From Ekhidna lutea (lineage in GTDB: Bacteria > Bacteroidota > Bacteroidia > Cytophagales > Cyclobacteriaceae), in contig NZ_FZPD01000001.1 of assembly GCF_900188325.1 (NCBI RefSeq), forward strand, positions 620,001 through 684,000: DNA of 64,000 nucleotides, in the 5' to 3' direction. The translations under genes were made by a program, and so were the position numbers. This document shows positions 45,623 to 54,552 of the stretch, one piece after another. Position 1 is the stretch's first letter; every line of letters begins with the position of its first letter. The notes beneath the pieces are model-generated. The model worked only from the letters and a program-made list of their open reading frames with translations. It was not told where the DNA came from and ran no database searches.

Positions 45623-48600
45623 TTAATAAACGGGTGTCATTGGAATTTTTGATTTCTCCTTATCCAAAATGTCCTTGTATTTCACAGGAATCACTTTTAC
45701 AATGTGGTTGAGGTGACGCTCCCAATCCAGCAGAATTTCCTGTGCCAGGCTACTCGCAGTATGTCTGATGTGATTGATAATCAGCCATCGAATATGCTGA
45801 ATATCCGACGGCTCCAGCGTGTCGAAAACCACCATTTCCATGTTGCAGCGCTCCCTTAGTTTGTTAGCCGTATCAAGCACATAAGCAATGCCACCACTCA
45901 TGCCTGCAGCAAAATTCTTCCCTGTTTCACCTAAAATGAGCACAGTTCCTCCGGTCATGTATTCACATCCATGATCACCAACACCTTCCACAACGGCACA
46001 TGCACCGGAATTTCGTACTGCGAATCGCTCACCAGCAATGCCATTGATGTAGCACTCACCACTGGTAGCTCCATATAATGCTACGTTTCCGATGAGTGTG
46101 TTTTCTCTTGCATGGAAGCGAACATTTCTTTGAGGGTGAATGATGATTCGTCCTCCGGAGAGACCTTTTCCTACGTAATCATTCGCATCTCCCTCCAGGG
46201 TGAACTTCAACCCTCTGGCAAGGAAAGCACCAAAACTCTGACCGGCAGATCCTTTGAACTTGGGTTTTACCAGGCTTTTTGAAAGCCCATGCTCACCATA
46301 TTCTTTGGAAATGATGCTGGACAGAATAGCCCCTGTGGATCGATCCGTATTCTTGATCGGGTAATCATACGCAGCTACAAATCCACTTCTCACCTCATCT
46401 TTAATGTCATCCCAAACCTTGTAATCCAGCGCATCGGATAGAAGATCTTGCTGTTTGCGTGAGTTGTAGCGGGTATCTCTTGTCTGCTCAAAGTGAAGCA
46501 CTTTAGAGAGATCCAATCCATTTAAGTCCTGATCCTTAATAACAAGTCTATTACTCTGGCCAACCATCTCATTAATGGTCTTAAATCCAAGCTCTGCCAT
46601 GATTTCACGAAGTTCCTGAGCCATGAAGTGGAACAAGTTGATCACATGTTCCGGGTCACCGGAAAACAACTTTCGCAATTCTTCTTTCTGAGTAGCAATC
46701 CCTACAGGACAGGTGTTAAGATGACATTTACGCATCATGATACACCCTTCTGCTATTAACGCGGCTGTAGAAACACCCCATTCCTCTGCACCAAGTAGGG
46801 TGGCAATAGCAATGTCTCGGCCTGTCATCATTTTTCCATCCGATTGGAGTACCACCCGACTTCTGAGGCGATTTTTGACAAGTGTCTGCTGGGCTTCCGA
46901 AAGACCCATTTCCCATGGTAGACCCGCATGCCGGATCGAACTCAAAGGAGATGCCCCTGTTCCTCCATCTGCTCCGGAAATGAGAATTGCATCAGCGAAA
47001 CCCTTGGCTACACCCGCAGCAATGGTACCTACACCGGCTTGTGAAACAAGCTTCACATTAATATGGGCGTCTGGATTGGCATTTTTTAAATCGAAAATGA
47101 GCTGCGCCAGATCTTCAATGGAATAAATATCATGGTGTGGTGGAGGTGAGATCAGGTCTACTCCAGGAGTTGACATTCGCACTCTACCGATCCACTCATT
47201 TACTTTGTGACCAGGTAGTTGCCCGCCTTCACCTGGCTTAGCACCTTGAGCGATTTTAATTTGAATTTCGTCCGCATTATTGAGGTAGTATGAGGTTACC
47301 CCAAATCGTCCGGAGGCCACTTGCTTAATTCTTGATTTCTCCGAATCTCCATTCTCTTTTGGCTTAAACCGACTTACATCTTCTCCCCCTTCGCCGCTGT
47401 TGCTTTTCCCTCCAATGCGGTTCATGGCAATGGCGAGTGTAGTATGTGCTTCATGAGAAATGGAGCCAAAGGACATGGCGCCTGTAGCAAATCGCTTAAG
47501 TATATTTTCGACTGGCTCTACCGAATCGATTGGGATCGAATCCTTGTATTTGAAATCGAGCAAATGCCTGATGTAGAAAGGATCCTCAGGTTGATTGATT
47601 CGGGAAGCATAGGTTTTATATAGCTCATAATCTTTCAGCTTCGTCGCTTTTTGTAGCAGATGAACTGTTTCCGGATCGATCAGGTGACGTTCCTCATCTC
47701 TTCGCCAACTATAAACTCCACCATGAGGCAGGTCGGAGTGTTGCTGAAAAGCTTTTGAATGATTATCTCGGATATTTTCTTCAAACTGAGCAAAGGAGCT
47801 CCCTCCAATTCGCGAGATGGTACCCTTGAAACATTTATTGATGACTTCATCTGACAAGCCAATTGCCTCAAAGATCTGAGCTGCCTGATAGGATTGTAGC
47901 GTTGAAATGCCCATTTTGGACATAATTTTAAGCAATCCCTTACCTATGGCTTCCGCGTAATTGTCGGAAAGCGTGTCAAAATCAAGTTGTTTTTTTTCCG
48001 CCTGCTCTTTTATGAGGTTAAAACTTAGATAGGGCATTACCGCACTGGCACCATATCCAATCAGTGTAGCAAAATGATGCACTTCTACCGCATCCGCTGC
48101 ATGAACAATCAGGCTGGTGTGCGATCGGAGTTTCTTATCAATTAAATGATGTTGGATAGCTCCGGTAGCCATCAATGACGGAATTGGCAATCGATCTTCT
48201 GAAATATTTTCATCAGAAATAATCAGAATCTTTATTTCTTCCCTAGCGGCTTCCTCTGCAGCTTGACACAGCTTATTTATTCCTTCTTCCAGGCTCTCAG
48301 AAGCAGAAAATGTGCAATCAAGAATCCGATGATTAAATCCCTGGTTTTCCAGCTCCAGCACTTTTTGATAGGTCTGGGGCCGGAGGATTGGTCGTGTGAT
48401 ATGAATTTGATGACAATGCGAAGGCTCTTCAGTTAAAATGTTGTTGCCTTTTCCTAGTCTCGTAAAAAGTGACATGACCAGTCGCTCCCTGATCGGGTCT
48501 ATTGGCGGATTGCTTACCTGGGCAAAAAATTGCTTCAAATAATTGGAAGGGTGCTGTGGAAGTTTGCTTAGAGCAGCAATTGGGATTTCCAAACCCATAC

Positions 48601-50053
48601 TTCCGATGGGCTCTTTTCCTTCCTGGCACATGGGCATCAGAATGCGATCCACCAGCTCTTTGGTCCAGCCATTTGCCTGAAGATAGGATTGATATTTATC
48701 TGCCGGTAAAAAGGGAATGTCTGAAAATGGACCCGGTAGAAATCGCAGCTTGATTCGATGCTTTTTAATCCAGTCGGTATATGGTTTGGATTTTGATATT
48801 TCTTCTTTGATCTCCTGATCAAACCGAACCTGCTGATTCTCAAGATCGGCGATGATCATTTTTCCTGGCTGTAGCCTTCCTTTTTGTTTGACCAACTTTT
48901 GGTCGATTGGGAGTGCACCTGTTTCGCTGGAAACTATGAGCCTGTTATCGTATGTGATTGTATACCTACATGGCCTTAAGCCGTTCCGATCGAGAGTGGC
49001 TCCTATTATTTCACCATCTGTGAAACACAATGCTGCCGGGCCATCCCAAGGCTCCATGATGGAAGCATTGTATTTGTAAAATGCCTTGGTCTTTTCATCC
49101 ATACTTTGGTTGTATTGCCAGGTTTCCGGAACCAGCATCATTAAAGCATGAGGGAGAGACCTGCCTGCCATAACCAGCAGCTCAATCAACTCATCCAGAT
49201 TGGCTGAATCTGAGAATGCTGGATTACAAACTGGTAGCAGGTGTTCAATTTCTTCTTTTGTGAAATACGGAGATTCAAGCAATGCTTCTTTGCTTTTCAT
49301 CTTATTTACATTCCCTCTGATCGTATTTATTTCCCCATTGTGAGCTACGTACCTGAAAGGTTGAGCAAGACTCCATTTCGGAAAGGTATTGGTTGAAAAT
49401 CTTGAGTGGATGATCGCGAAGGATGACTTGAAATCTTCATTTTGAAGATCCAGATAGTATTTTTTTAGCTGGTCTGTTCTTAGCTGACCTTTGTAAACAA
49501 TTTTGTAGCAGGAGAGAGAGGAAATGTAAAACTCGTCGTAATTAGGAGTTAATTGGTGAGTCGCATATTTGCTGAGCACGTATAGTTTTCTCTCCAAATC
49601 CCGTTCAGCAAGCTCTCCGTGCTTCAAAAAGAGTTGAATAATGATGGGCTCATTGTCCCGTGCAGTTGGACCAACATGCAGGCTATCAACCGGAACAGAC
49701 CTTTTAGCAAAGACCTCAAAACCGAATGATTTAGCGACCGAATTGAATTCATCAAGACATTCTTCCCATTGTGGTTTTGGCAGAAAGAGCATGCCCACAC
49801 CGTAAGATCTCGGGGTGAGTTTAGCTTTATGTCTGGATAGCTCCTGATCGAATAGATCGTAAGGAATCTCTGTCATTATGCCGGCACCATCTCCGGTTTC
49901 AGGTTCGGCACCTACACCTCCCCGATGCTCCATATTTTCAAGCATCAGAATAGCATCATCTACTGTTTTGTAATCCCGATTACCCTTGATATTAGCGATG
50001 AATCCAATCCCGCATGCATCGTGTTCTAGTGAGCTGAGATACATTCCCTCCAT
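45623..50053 (-). CDS. gltB: Glutamate synthase large subunit
   Basis: A 1476-residue enzyme that makes two glutamates from glutamine and 2-oxoglutarate. A short propeptide precedes the class II amidotransferase nucleophile Cys14 (HDACGIGF). The FMN/2-oxoglutarate domain has GAMSFGSIS, IKIAQGAKPGEGGQLPG, and the 3Fe-4S cysteines in CIMMRKCHLNTCPVG; the C-terminal beta-helix has GDANDYVGKGLSGGRI. Start ATG at 50053, with a second ATG three codons in. A large AT-rich imperfect palindrome lies upstream. Confidence 0.98.
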   Translation of the reverse strand: MEGMYLSSLEHDACGIGFIANIKGNRDYKTVDDAILMLENMEHRGGVGAEPETGDGAGIMTEIPYDLFDQELSRHKAKLTPRSYGVGMLFLPKPQWEECLDEFNSVAKSFGFEVFAKRSVPVDSLHVGPTARDNEPIIIQLFLKHGELAERDLERKLYVLSKYATHQLTPNYDEFYISSLSCYKIVYKGQLRTDQLKKYYLDLQNEDFKSSFAIIHSRFSTNTFPKWSLAQPFRYVAHNGEINTIRGNVNKMKSKEALLESPYFTKEEIEHLLPVCNPAFSDSANLDELIELLVMAGRSLPHALMMLVPETWQYNQSMDEKTKAFYKYNASIMEPWDGPAALCFTDGEIIGATLDRNGLRPCRYTITYDNRLIVSSETGALPIDQKLVKQKGRLQPGKMIIADLENQQVRFDQEIKEEISKSKPYTDWIKKHRIKLRFLPGPFSDIPFLPADKYQSYLQANGWTKELVDRILMPMCQEGKEPIGSMGLEIPIAALSKLPQHPSNYLKQFFAQVSNPPIDPIRERLVMSLFTRLGKGNNILTEEPSHCHQIHITRPILRPQTYQKVLELENQGFNHRILDCTFSASESLEEGINKLCQAAEEAAREEIKILIISDENISEDRLPIPSLMATGAIQHHLIDKKLRSHTSLIVHAADAVEVHHFATLIGYGASAVMPYLSFNLIKEQAEKKQLDFDTLSDNYAEAIGKGLLKIMSKMGISTLQSYQAAQIFEAIGLSDEVINKCFKGTISRIGGSSFAQFEENIRDNHSKAFQQHSDLPHGGVYSWRRDEERHLIDPETVHLLQKATKLKDYELYKTYASRINQPEDPFYIRHLLDFKYKDSIPIDSVEPVENILKRFATGAMSFGSISHEAHTTLAIAMNRIGGKSNSGEGGEDVSRFKPKENGDSEKSRIKQVASGRFGVTSYYLNNADEIQIKIAQGAKPGEGGQLPGHKVNEWIGRVRMSTPGVDLISPPPHHDIYSIEDLAQLIFDLKNANPDAHINVKLVSQAGVGTIAAGVAKGFADAILISGADGGTGASPLSSIRHAGLPWEMGLSEAQQTLVKNRLRSRVVLQSDGKMMTGRDIAIATLLGAEEWGVSTAALIAEGCIMMRKCHLNTCPVGIATQKEELRKLFSGDPEHVINLFHFMAQELREIMAELGFKTINEMVGQSNRLVIKDQDLNGLDLSKVLHFEQTRDTRYNSRKQQDLLSDALDYKVWDDIKDEVRSGFVAAYDYPIKNTDRSTGAILSSIISKEYGEHGLSKSLVKPKFKGSAGQSFGAFLARGLKFTLEGDANDYVGKGLSGGRIIIHPQRNVRFHARENTLIGNVALYGATSGECYINGIAGERFAVRNSGACAVVEGVGDHGCEYMTGGTVLILGETGKNFAAGMSGGIAYVLDTANKLRERCNMEMVVFDTLEPSDIQHIRWLIINHIRHTASSLAQEILLDWERHLNHIVKVIPVKYKDILDKEKSKIPMTPVY

Positions 50054-50127
50054 GCATTTTCATTTTGAAACAAACTCCAAAATAACAAATAATGAATGGA
50101 AATTTTAAATATTAAAAGACAATCATT

Positions 50128-50184
50128 CTGTAATTGGAATATTTATCAAAATATTATAAAATATTGAAATATTTGTAATTACAG
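50128..50184. promoter_or_regulatory. AT-rich imperfect palindrome between gltB and hydrolase genes
   Basis: A 57-bp inverted repeat has outer arms CTGTAATT (50128-50135) and AATTACAG (50177-50184) and inner AATATTT-type arms. It begins 75 bp upstream of the gltB start and 42 bp past the hydrolase stop. It could be a control site for gltBD or an RNA hairpin ending the hydrolase transcript. No TAnnTTTG box was found for gltB. Confidence 0.5.
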
Positions 50185-50225
50185 CATCTTTATGAATGTC
50201 CTGATTGCAAATTTTAAAATGAGCG

Positions 50226-51125
50226 CTATCGCATGAATTTTTGAATGTAATCAATGATTGAATCATTGGCCATGATCCTGTAATGGCCCAATCCTTTAAC
50301 ATGAACGAATGATGCATGAGGCCATGCTGCTTCAAGCTCTTCTCCTTTACTAAAAGGAATTACTTGATCATCTTCGCAATAAAAAAGGTGCGTATCGATG
50401 TTCTTTAAATCACTCGCTTTTATCCGCAAATCGAAATAGTCAATGGAGTGATGATATTTTTCTTTAACCAGGCCACACATCGCATGATAAACGGATTCAT
50501 TGCAGCCCACATCATTGACAATATCCTTAAAAAAGTACCTTATGTAAGGGGGAGCTGATATAACGAAAAAGTGTTTCGGTTGGAAGGCCGAACCAAGCTC
50601 ACTTAATGCAATTCCTGAAGCTAGAGCACCTATTGAGTGTCCAATGACCGTTTGATATGGACCATTTTTAGCAATATGATTTTTTATAATATCCCGGAAC
50701 TCAGGCATGGCCGTATGTTTTCCCTGGGATTTTCCATGTGCTCGCATATCAATTGCTTCAACCTGATATCCTTCTGCAACAAATTTCTTGATCATGCGCC
50801 TAAAATCAGCAGCTTTTGATCTCCACCCATGACAAAGTAGGACTTTTGGTCCGGGTGTCCCCCATCGATAATACTTAATCAAATCACCTTGATAACTGAT
50901 TTGGGATACTTGTGCTTCACTTAGGATCTGTCTTTGTGGGTCAGTGTAACCGACTCTTCCTGGCATGGTGAAGTAATGCCATATAATAGAAGCTGATTTC
51001 TTCGGAGACGCATGCTGAAGAAGCCCGAGTCCTTTTTTAATTATTTCAATTTTCCAGTTCGTTTTTGGAGGTCGCTCGGCAGGCCGACTAATATCTTCTC
51101 CTTTTATTTCTATGTGAGTAACCAT
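50226..51125 (-). CDS. Alpha/beta hydrolase controlled by TetR-type operator
   Basis: A 299-residue hydrolase without a signal peptide, so cytoplasmic. HG is in LLCHGWRSKA; the predicted triad is Ser164 (GHSIGALAS), Asp252/253 (YCEDDQVIP) and His281 (GLGHYRIM). A small lipid or ester substrate is likely but unknown. It lies 40 bp after the tetR stop on the same strand. A near copy of the tetR operator lies 8 bp before its start codon, so TetR probably represses it directly. Confidence 0.87.
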   Translation of the reverse strand: MVTHIEIKGEDISRPAERPPKTNWKIEIIKKGLGLLQHASPKKSASIIWHYFTMPGRVGYTDPQRQILSEAQVSQISYQGDLIKYYRWGTPGPKVLLCHGWRSKAADFRRMIKKFVAEGYQVEAIDMRAHGKSQGKHTAMPEFRDIIKNHIAKNGPYQTVIGHSIGALASGIALSELGSAFQPKHFFVISAPPYIRYFFKDIVNDVGCNESVYHAMCGLVKEKYHHSIDYFDLRIKASDLKNIDTHLFYCEDDQVIPFSKGEELEAAWPHASFVHVKGLGHYRIMANDSIIDYIQKFMR

Positions 51126-51133
51126 GATTTAAT

Positions 51134-51147
51134 ATACCAATCGGTAT
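51134..51147 (-). promoter_or_regulatory. Second TetR operator, before the hydrolase gene
   Basis: ATACCAATCGGTAT is a 14-bp palindrome with one mismatch that matches the core of the perfect palindrome upstream of tetR (51767-51784). It lies 8 bp upstream of the hydrolase start. Confidence 0.75.
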
Positions 51148-51165
51148 TTTAATGAATAAATTTTT

Positions 51166-51759
51166 TTAAGTACTTATATCTTTGATCTGTTTTAGAACAA
51201 ACCGCTTAACAAAATCAAATGATCTGCTATCTCCTTCAATTCTTGATACTGAGATGGCGCCTTCAATGGTTGCGTAAAAGAAGTTGGTAAATTCCTCTGC
51301 GTCAACATCTCTTTTCACCTGTCCTTCCATTATACCTCGATTGATGATCTTCATCACAGAATCTTTAAGTAAAGCAATAGATCTAATAACACGTGATCGA
51401 AGAAATGGTAGGTTATCATCCGCTTCGATAGATGAATTTAAAACAGGACAACCTCCAGGTATCGGTGGATCATTTAAATATTCCTCATAGAAATCCATAA
51501 TTGCAATTAGTTTAGCTGGTGCGGTTTTCTCAGCACTAACTCGCTTAGCCAATGCTCCGGCTACAATTTCTACACCCCTTTCAAATGCTGCTGTTGCTAC
51601 CTCATCTTTATTTTTAAAATTCCCATAGATGGCTCCTTTAGTAATACCTGTTGCAGCTGTAATGTCTGATATAGATGCTGCATTATAGCCCTTCGTGTTG
51701 AAAATGGGCAATGCCTTCTCAATAATAAGCTCTTTAGTATGTTCAGGGTTTCTCGCCAT
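51166..51759 (-). CDS. TetR/AcrR-family repressor
   Basis: A 197-residue regulator. The N-terminal helix-turn-helix (about residues 28-50: ASISDITAATGITKGAIYGNFKNK) is typical of TetR; the C-terminal part (residues 60-195) should bind a small hydrophobic ligand. The gene carries a perfect palindromic operator over its own promoter and a second one before the hydrolase gene, so it probably controls itself and the hydrolase. Confidence 0.93.
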   Translation of the reverse strand: MARNPEHTKELIIEKALPIFNTKGYNAASISDITAATGITKGAIYGNFKNKDEVATAAFERGVEIVAGALAKRVSAEKTAPAKLIAIMDFYEEYLNDPPIPGGCPVLNSSIEADDNLPFLRSRVIRSIALLKDSVMKIINRGIMEGQVKRDVDAEEFTNFFYATIEGAISVSRIEGDSRSFDFVKRFVLKQIKDIST

Positions 51760-51763
51760 AATG

Positions 51764-51784
51764 CAAATATACCGATCGGTATAT
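51764..51784 (-). promoter_or_regulatory. tetR promoter with overlapping perfect operator palindrome
   Basis: On the minus strand a TATATTTG -7 box (51764-51771) overlaps an 18-bp perfect palindrome, ATATACCGATCGGTATAT (51767-51784). A TTTCG -33-like element lies about 19 nt upstream (51791-51795). The site falls between the two promoter elements, the classic place for a repressor. The -7 box is only 4 nt from the ATG, so the leader is very short. Confidence 0.8.
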
Positions 51785-51813
51785 AAATAACGAAAACTAA
51801 TTTATAAAGTTTC

Positions 51814-51841
51814 TAAAATAGTATGCATGCATACTATTTTA
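51814..51841. promoter_or_regulatory. Perfect 28-bp palindrome of unknown role
   Basis: Bases 51814-51841 read the same on both strands with no spacer. The centre is GTATGCATGCATAC, flanked by AAAATA and TATTTT. It differs in sequence from the TetR operator 30 bp away, so it is probably the site of another regulator or a cruciform. No convincing gene starts on its right side. Confidence 0.85.
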
Positions 51842-51926
51842 ACAAAATGATTTTATCTTCGGGTTCAATTAAAAGAAAGCTGAAATTGGTAGCTTTATGA
51901 GCGATAAAGCAGAAGGGCATGAAAAT

Positions 51927-52293
51927 AAAAAAGCCACCCTAAAGAGGATGGCTTTATGTGGTGCTGAGTGGATCGATCGGAGTGGCGTTCCACCCACCGA
52001 CTCACGGATTTTCGAATTCGTAGATTTGGTAGAAAACAAAAAAGCCACCCTTGAAGAAGGATGGCTTGGGTGGTGCTGAGTGGATCGATCGGAGTGGCGT
52101 TCCGCCCACCGACTCATGGATTTTCGAATTCGTAGATTTGGTAGGAAACAAAAAAGCCACCCTAAAGAGGATGGCTTTGGTGGTGCTGAGTGGATTCGAC
52201 CGGAGTGGCGTTCCACCCACCGACTCACGGATTTTCGAATTCGTAGATTTGGTAGGAAACAAAAAAGCCACCCTTGAAGAAGGATGGCTTGGG
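51927..52293 (-). repeat. Tandem array of tRNA-Phe 3' fragments plus terminators
   Basis: Units start at 51927, 52038, 52150 and 52261 with a period of 111-112 bp. Read on the minus strand, each of the first three holds a broken copy of the tRNA-Phe 3' half (from the anticodon side to the acceptor), with about 17 extra bases inserted in the T arm and the 5' half missing, followed by a terminator hairpin (AAGCCATCC / GGGTGGCTT plus T run). The fourth terminator belongs to the real tRNA. Together with 51760-51926 this makes up the largest gene-free stretch in the window. Confidence 0.85.
52261..52290 (-). terminator. Terminator of tRNA-Phe
   Basis: A 9-bp stem (minus strand AAGCCATCC with GGGTGGCTT), an 8-nt loop and a following T run lie directly after the tRNA 3' end. 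Three further copies of this hairpin follow at 111-bp spacing. Confidence 0.85.
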
Positions 52294-52366
52294 TGGTGCT
52301 GAGTGGATTCGAACCACCGACTCACGGATTTTCAGTCCGATGCTCTACCAACTGAGCTACAGCACC
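52294..52366 (-). tRNA. tRNA-Phe (GAA)
   Basis: A 73-nt cloverleaf on the minus strand: acceptor GGTGCTG/CAGCACC, D arm GCTCAGTTGGTAGAGC, anticodon arm GGACTGAAAATCC with anticodon GAA, T arm GTGGTTCGAATCCAC, and discriminator A. CCA is not encoded (ACCC follows). It has a good promoter upstream and a terminator downstream. Confidence 0.97.
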
Positions 52367-52380
52367 AAAATTTGGGTTGG

Positions 52381-52410
52381 CAAAAGTAGGTATTTCTTTG
52401 AAAAGGCAAA
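52381..52410 (-). promoter_or_regulatory. Promoter of tRNA-Phe
   Basis: On the minus strand TTTG (52407-52410) and TACTTTTG (52381-52388) are spaced by 18 nt, a full match to the Bacteroidota consensus. The tRNA 5' end is 14 nt downstream of the -7 box. Confidence 0.8.
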
Positions 52411-52449
52411 ATTTAATTTGAAGTTCGTAGTAAGAATTTTTAAAGCATT

Positions 52450-53760
52450 ATGGAATATATCCCTCAAATCGTTTTTGTACTGGTAGCAGGTTTCTTCGGT
52501 TTCCTCATTTTCAGAAGAATCAGGCGTATTTCCAGTAATATAAAGTTAGGTAAAGATGTTAATCTCACCGACAATAAAAGTGAGAGGTTAAAGAATATGA
52601 TTTTGGTCGCCTTTGGTCAAAAGAAAATGTTCAAGCGTCCAATACCTGCTTTTTTACACTTACTCATCTACGTGGGCTTCATATTGATCAATATTGAGGT
52701 GTTGGAGATTGTGATCGATGGCATCTTTGGTACACACAGAATTGCTGCTCCAATACTTGGAAGCTTGTACACCGGAATGATCAATTTCTTTGAATTTTTA
52801 GCAGTAGGTGTTCTTTTCTCCTGTATTGTCTTTTTGATTAGAAGAAATATTCTTCGAATCAATCGATTCAAAAAAATTGAGATGGTGGGCTGGCCATCCC
52901 TGGACGCTAACTTGATTCTGATTATTGAAATTTTGTTGATGGTAGCCATTCTGGGTATGAATGGTGCAGACCAGATCTTACAAACCAGAGGAGCTAACCA
53001 TTATACGGAGACAGGATCATTCTTTTTCAGCTCTGCCATGTTCGGTTGGCTGGATCAGTTTGAAACAAGCACTTTAATTCTAATTGAAAGAGCAGCCTGG
53101 TGGTTTCACATTGTGGGAATTTTTGCCTTTGCTCTTTATGTCACCTACTCCAAGCACTTACATATTTTCATGGCTTTCCCAAATACCTATTACAGTAGAT
53201 TGGATCCAAAAGGGAAGATGACCAATATGGAGGAGATCACCAATGAGGTGAAAATGATGCTGGGTATGCCTGTAGAGGGTGATAGCTCACCACCTCCTGA
53301 GGGAATGAGGTTTGGAGCAAAAGACGTGAATGACCTCACCTGGAAAAATTTAATGGATGCTTATGCATGCACGGAATGTGGCAGGTGTACCTCAGAGTGT
53401 CCGGCAAACCTTACCGGTAAGAAACTTTCTCCGAGAAAAATCATGATGGATACCAGGGATCGCTTGGAGGATGTAGGCAAGAATGGTTTGGATGATGGAA
53501 AATCATTATTGGGGGATTATATCACCAAAGAAGAAATAAATGCATGCACAAACTGTAACGCATGTGTAGAAGCATGTCCGGTCAATATCAACCCACTTGA
53601 TATCATCTTGCAAACGAGGAGATATGTAGCAATGGAGGAGTCAGCAGCTCCTGAGTCTTGGAATATGATGTTCCAAAATGTGGAAACGAATTTTGCGCCG
53701 TGGAAATTTGGCGTACAGGATAGATTTAACTGGTCTAATGAATTAAAAGAAGGAAAATGA
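52450..53760 (+). CDS. Membrane Fe-S oxidoreductase subunit (HdrD/GlcF-like with NarI-like part)
   Basis: A 436-residue protein. The N-terminal half has about six membrane helices with histidines that could bind heme (FLHLLIYVG, WWFHIVGIF, YSKHLHIF). The C-terminal half has two 4Fe-4S motifs, CTECGRCTSECP and CTNCNACVEACP (about residues 307-378). This fits an electron-transfer protein between the quinone pool and a soluble partner. The next gene, coupled by a 4-bp overlap, carries the CCG domains of the same complex. The electron donor is unknown. Confidence 0.87.
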   Translation: MEYIPQIVFVLVAGFFGFLIFRRIRRISSNIKLGKDVNLTDNKSERLKNMILVAFGQKKMFKRPIPAFLHLLIYVGFILINIEVLEIVIDGIFGTHRIAAPILGSLYTGMINFFEFLAVGVLFSCIVFLIRRNILRINRFKKIEMVGWPSLDANLILIIEILLMVAILGMNGADQILQTRGANHYTETGSFFFSSAMFGWLDQFETSTLILIERAAWWFHIVGIFAFALYVTYSKHLHIFMAFPNTYYSRLDPKGKMTNMEEITNEVKMMLGMPVEGDSSPPPEGMRFGAKDVNDLTWKNLMDAYACTECGRCTSECPANLTGKKLSPRKIMMDTRDRLEDVGKNGLDDGKSLLGDYITKEEINACTNCNACVEACPVNINPLDIILQTRRYVAMEESAAPESWNMMFQNVETNFAPWKFGVQDRFNWSNELKEGK

Positions 53761-54551
53761 GCGAAATACAAATACCAACCGTAGCAGATTTAGCAGCTAA
53801 AGGAGAAAAGCCTGAGGTTCTTTTTTGGGTGGGCTGTGCCGGATCTTACGATGATCGTTATAAGAGTGTAACTAAAGCATTTGTGAAAATTCTCAACAAA
53901 GTTGGTGTGAAGTTCGCAGTGCTAGGACCGGAAGAAACCTGTACCGGTGATCCTGCGAGAAGAGCAGGAAATGAGTTTTTATTCCAGATGCAGGCCATGT
54001 CTAACATACAGGTCTTAAATGGGTATGAGATTAAGAAAATTGTGACTGCTTGCCCACATTGCTTTAATACCTTGAAGAATGAGTATCCTGAACTAGGGGG
54101 CAACTATGATGTTATTCATCATTCACAATTTTTGCAGGAGCTAATCAATGATGGGAAGGTAGAGTTGAAAGGTGGAGGTGAATTTAAAGGCCGGAAAATC
54201 ACCTATCATGATTCATGCTTCTTGGGACGCGCAAATAATGTTTATTCAGCCCCAAGGGCAGTTCTGGAGGCCTTGGATGCAGAGCTGGTAGAGATGAAGC
54301 GTTGCAAAACGAAAGGACTTTGCTGCGGTGCTGGAGGAGCTCAAATGTTTAAGGACGCAGAGCCTGGAAATAAGGAAGTAAACGTTGAAAGAACGGAGGA
54401 AGCTCTTGAAACGAAAGCAGATACCATTGCTGTAGCTTGCCCATTTTGCATGACTATGATGTCTGATGGAGTAAAAAACAAGGAGAAAGAATCCTCTGTG
54501 AAAGTCAAGGATCTTGCGGAACTCATTGCAGAATCAGAAGGTTTGGATTGA
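53757..54551 (+). CDS. CCG-domain Fe-S oxidoreductase subunit
   Basis: A 264-residue soluble protein with two cysteine-rich CCG-type domains: VGCAGSYDDR with ETCTGDPARRAG and CPHC in the first, and SCFLGRAN, LCCGAGGAQMF and CPFCMT in the second. Such domains hold unusual Fe-S clusters in HdrB, GlcF, LutA and SdhE-type proteins. It overlaps the membrane subunit gene by 4 bp, so the two form one complex. The whole may act in lactate-, glycolate- or fatty-acid-linked electron transfer (inference). Confidence 0.88.
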   Translation: MSEIQIPTVADLAAKGEKPEVLFWVGCAGSYDDRYKSVTKAFVKILNKVGVKFAVLGPEETCTGDPARRAGNEFLFQMQAMSNIQVLNGYEIKKIVTACPHCFNTLKNEYPELGGNYDVIHHSQFLQELINDGKVELKGGGEFKGRKITYHDSCFLGRANNVYSAPRAVLEALDAELVEMKRCKTKGLCCGAGGAQMFKDAEPGNKEVNVERTEEALETKADTIAVACPFCMTMMSDGVKNKEKESSVKVKDLAELIAESEGLD

Positions 54552-54552
54552 T

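Noticed and set aside
50640-51125. The hydrolase as a second copy of the exported hydrolase at 21.1 kb
   Set aside because: Apart from the common fold and triad spacing the sequences differ, and one has a signal peptide while the other does not.
51927-52293. CRISPR-like repeat array
   Set aside because: The 111-bp period has no unique spacers, units are related to tRNA-Phe and a terminator, and there are no cas genes.
51869-52325. Several overlapping open frames on both strands (60-119 codons) in the region before tRNA-Phe
   Set aside because: They are translations of the tandem tRNA/terminator repeats; all contain the same repeated peptides and have no start signals or homology to known folds.
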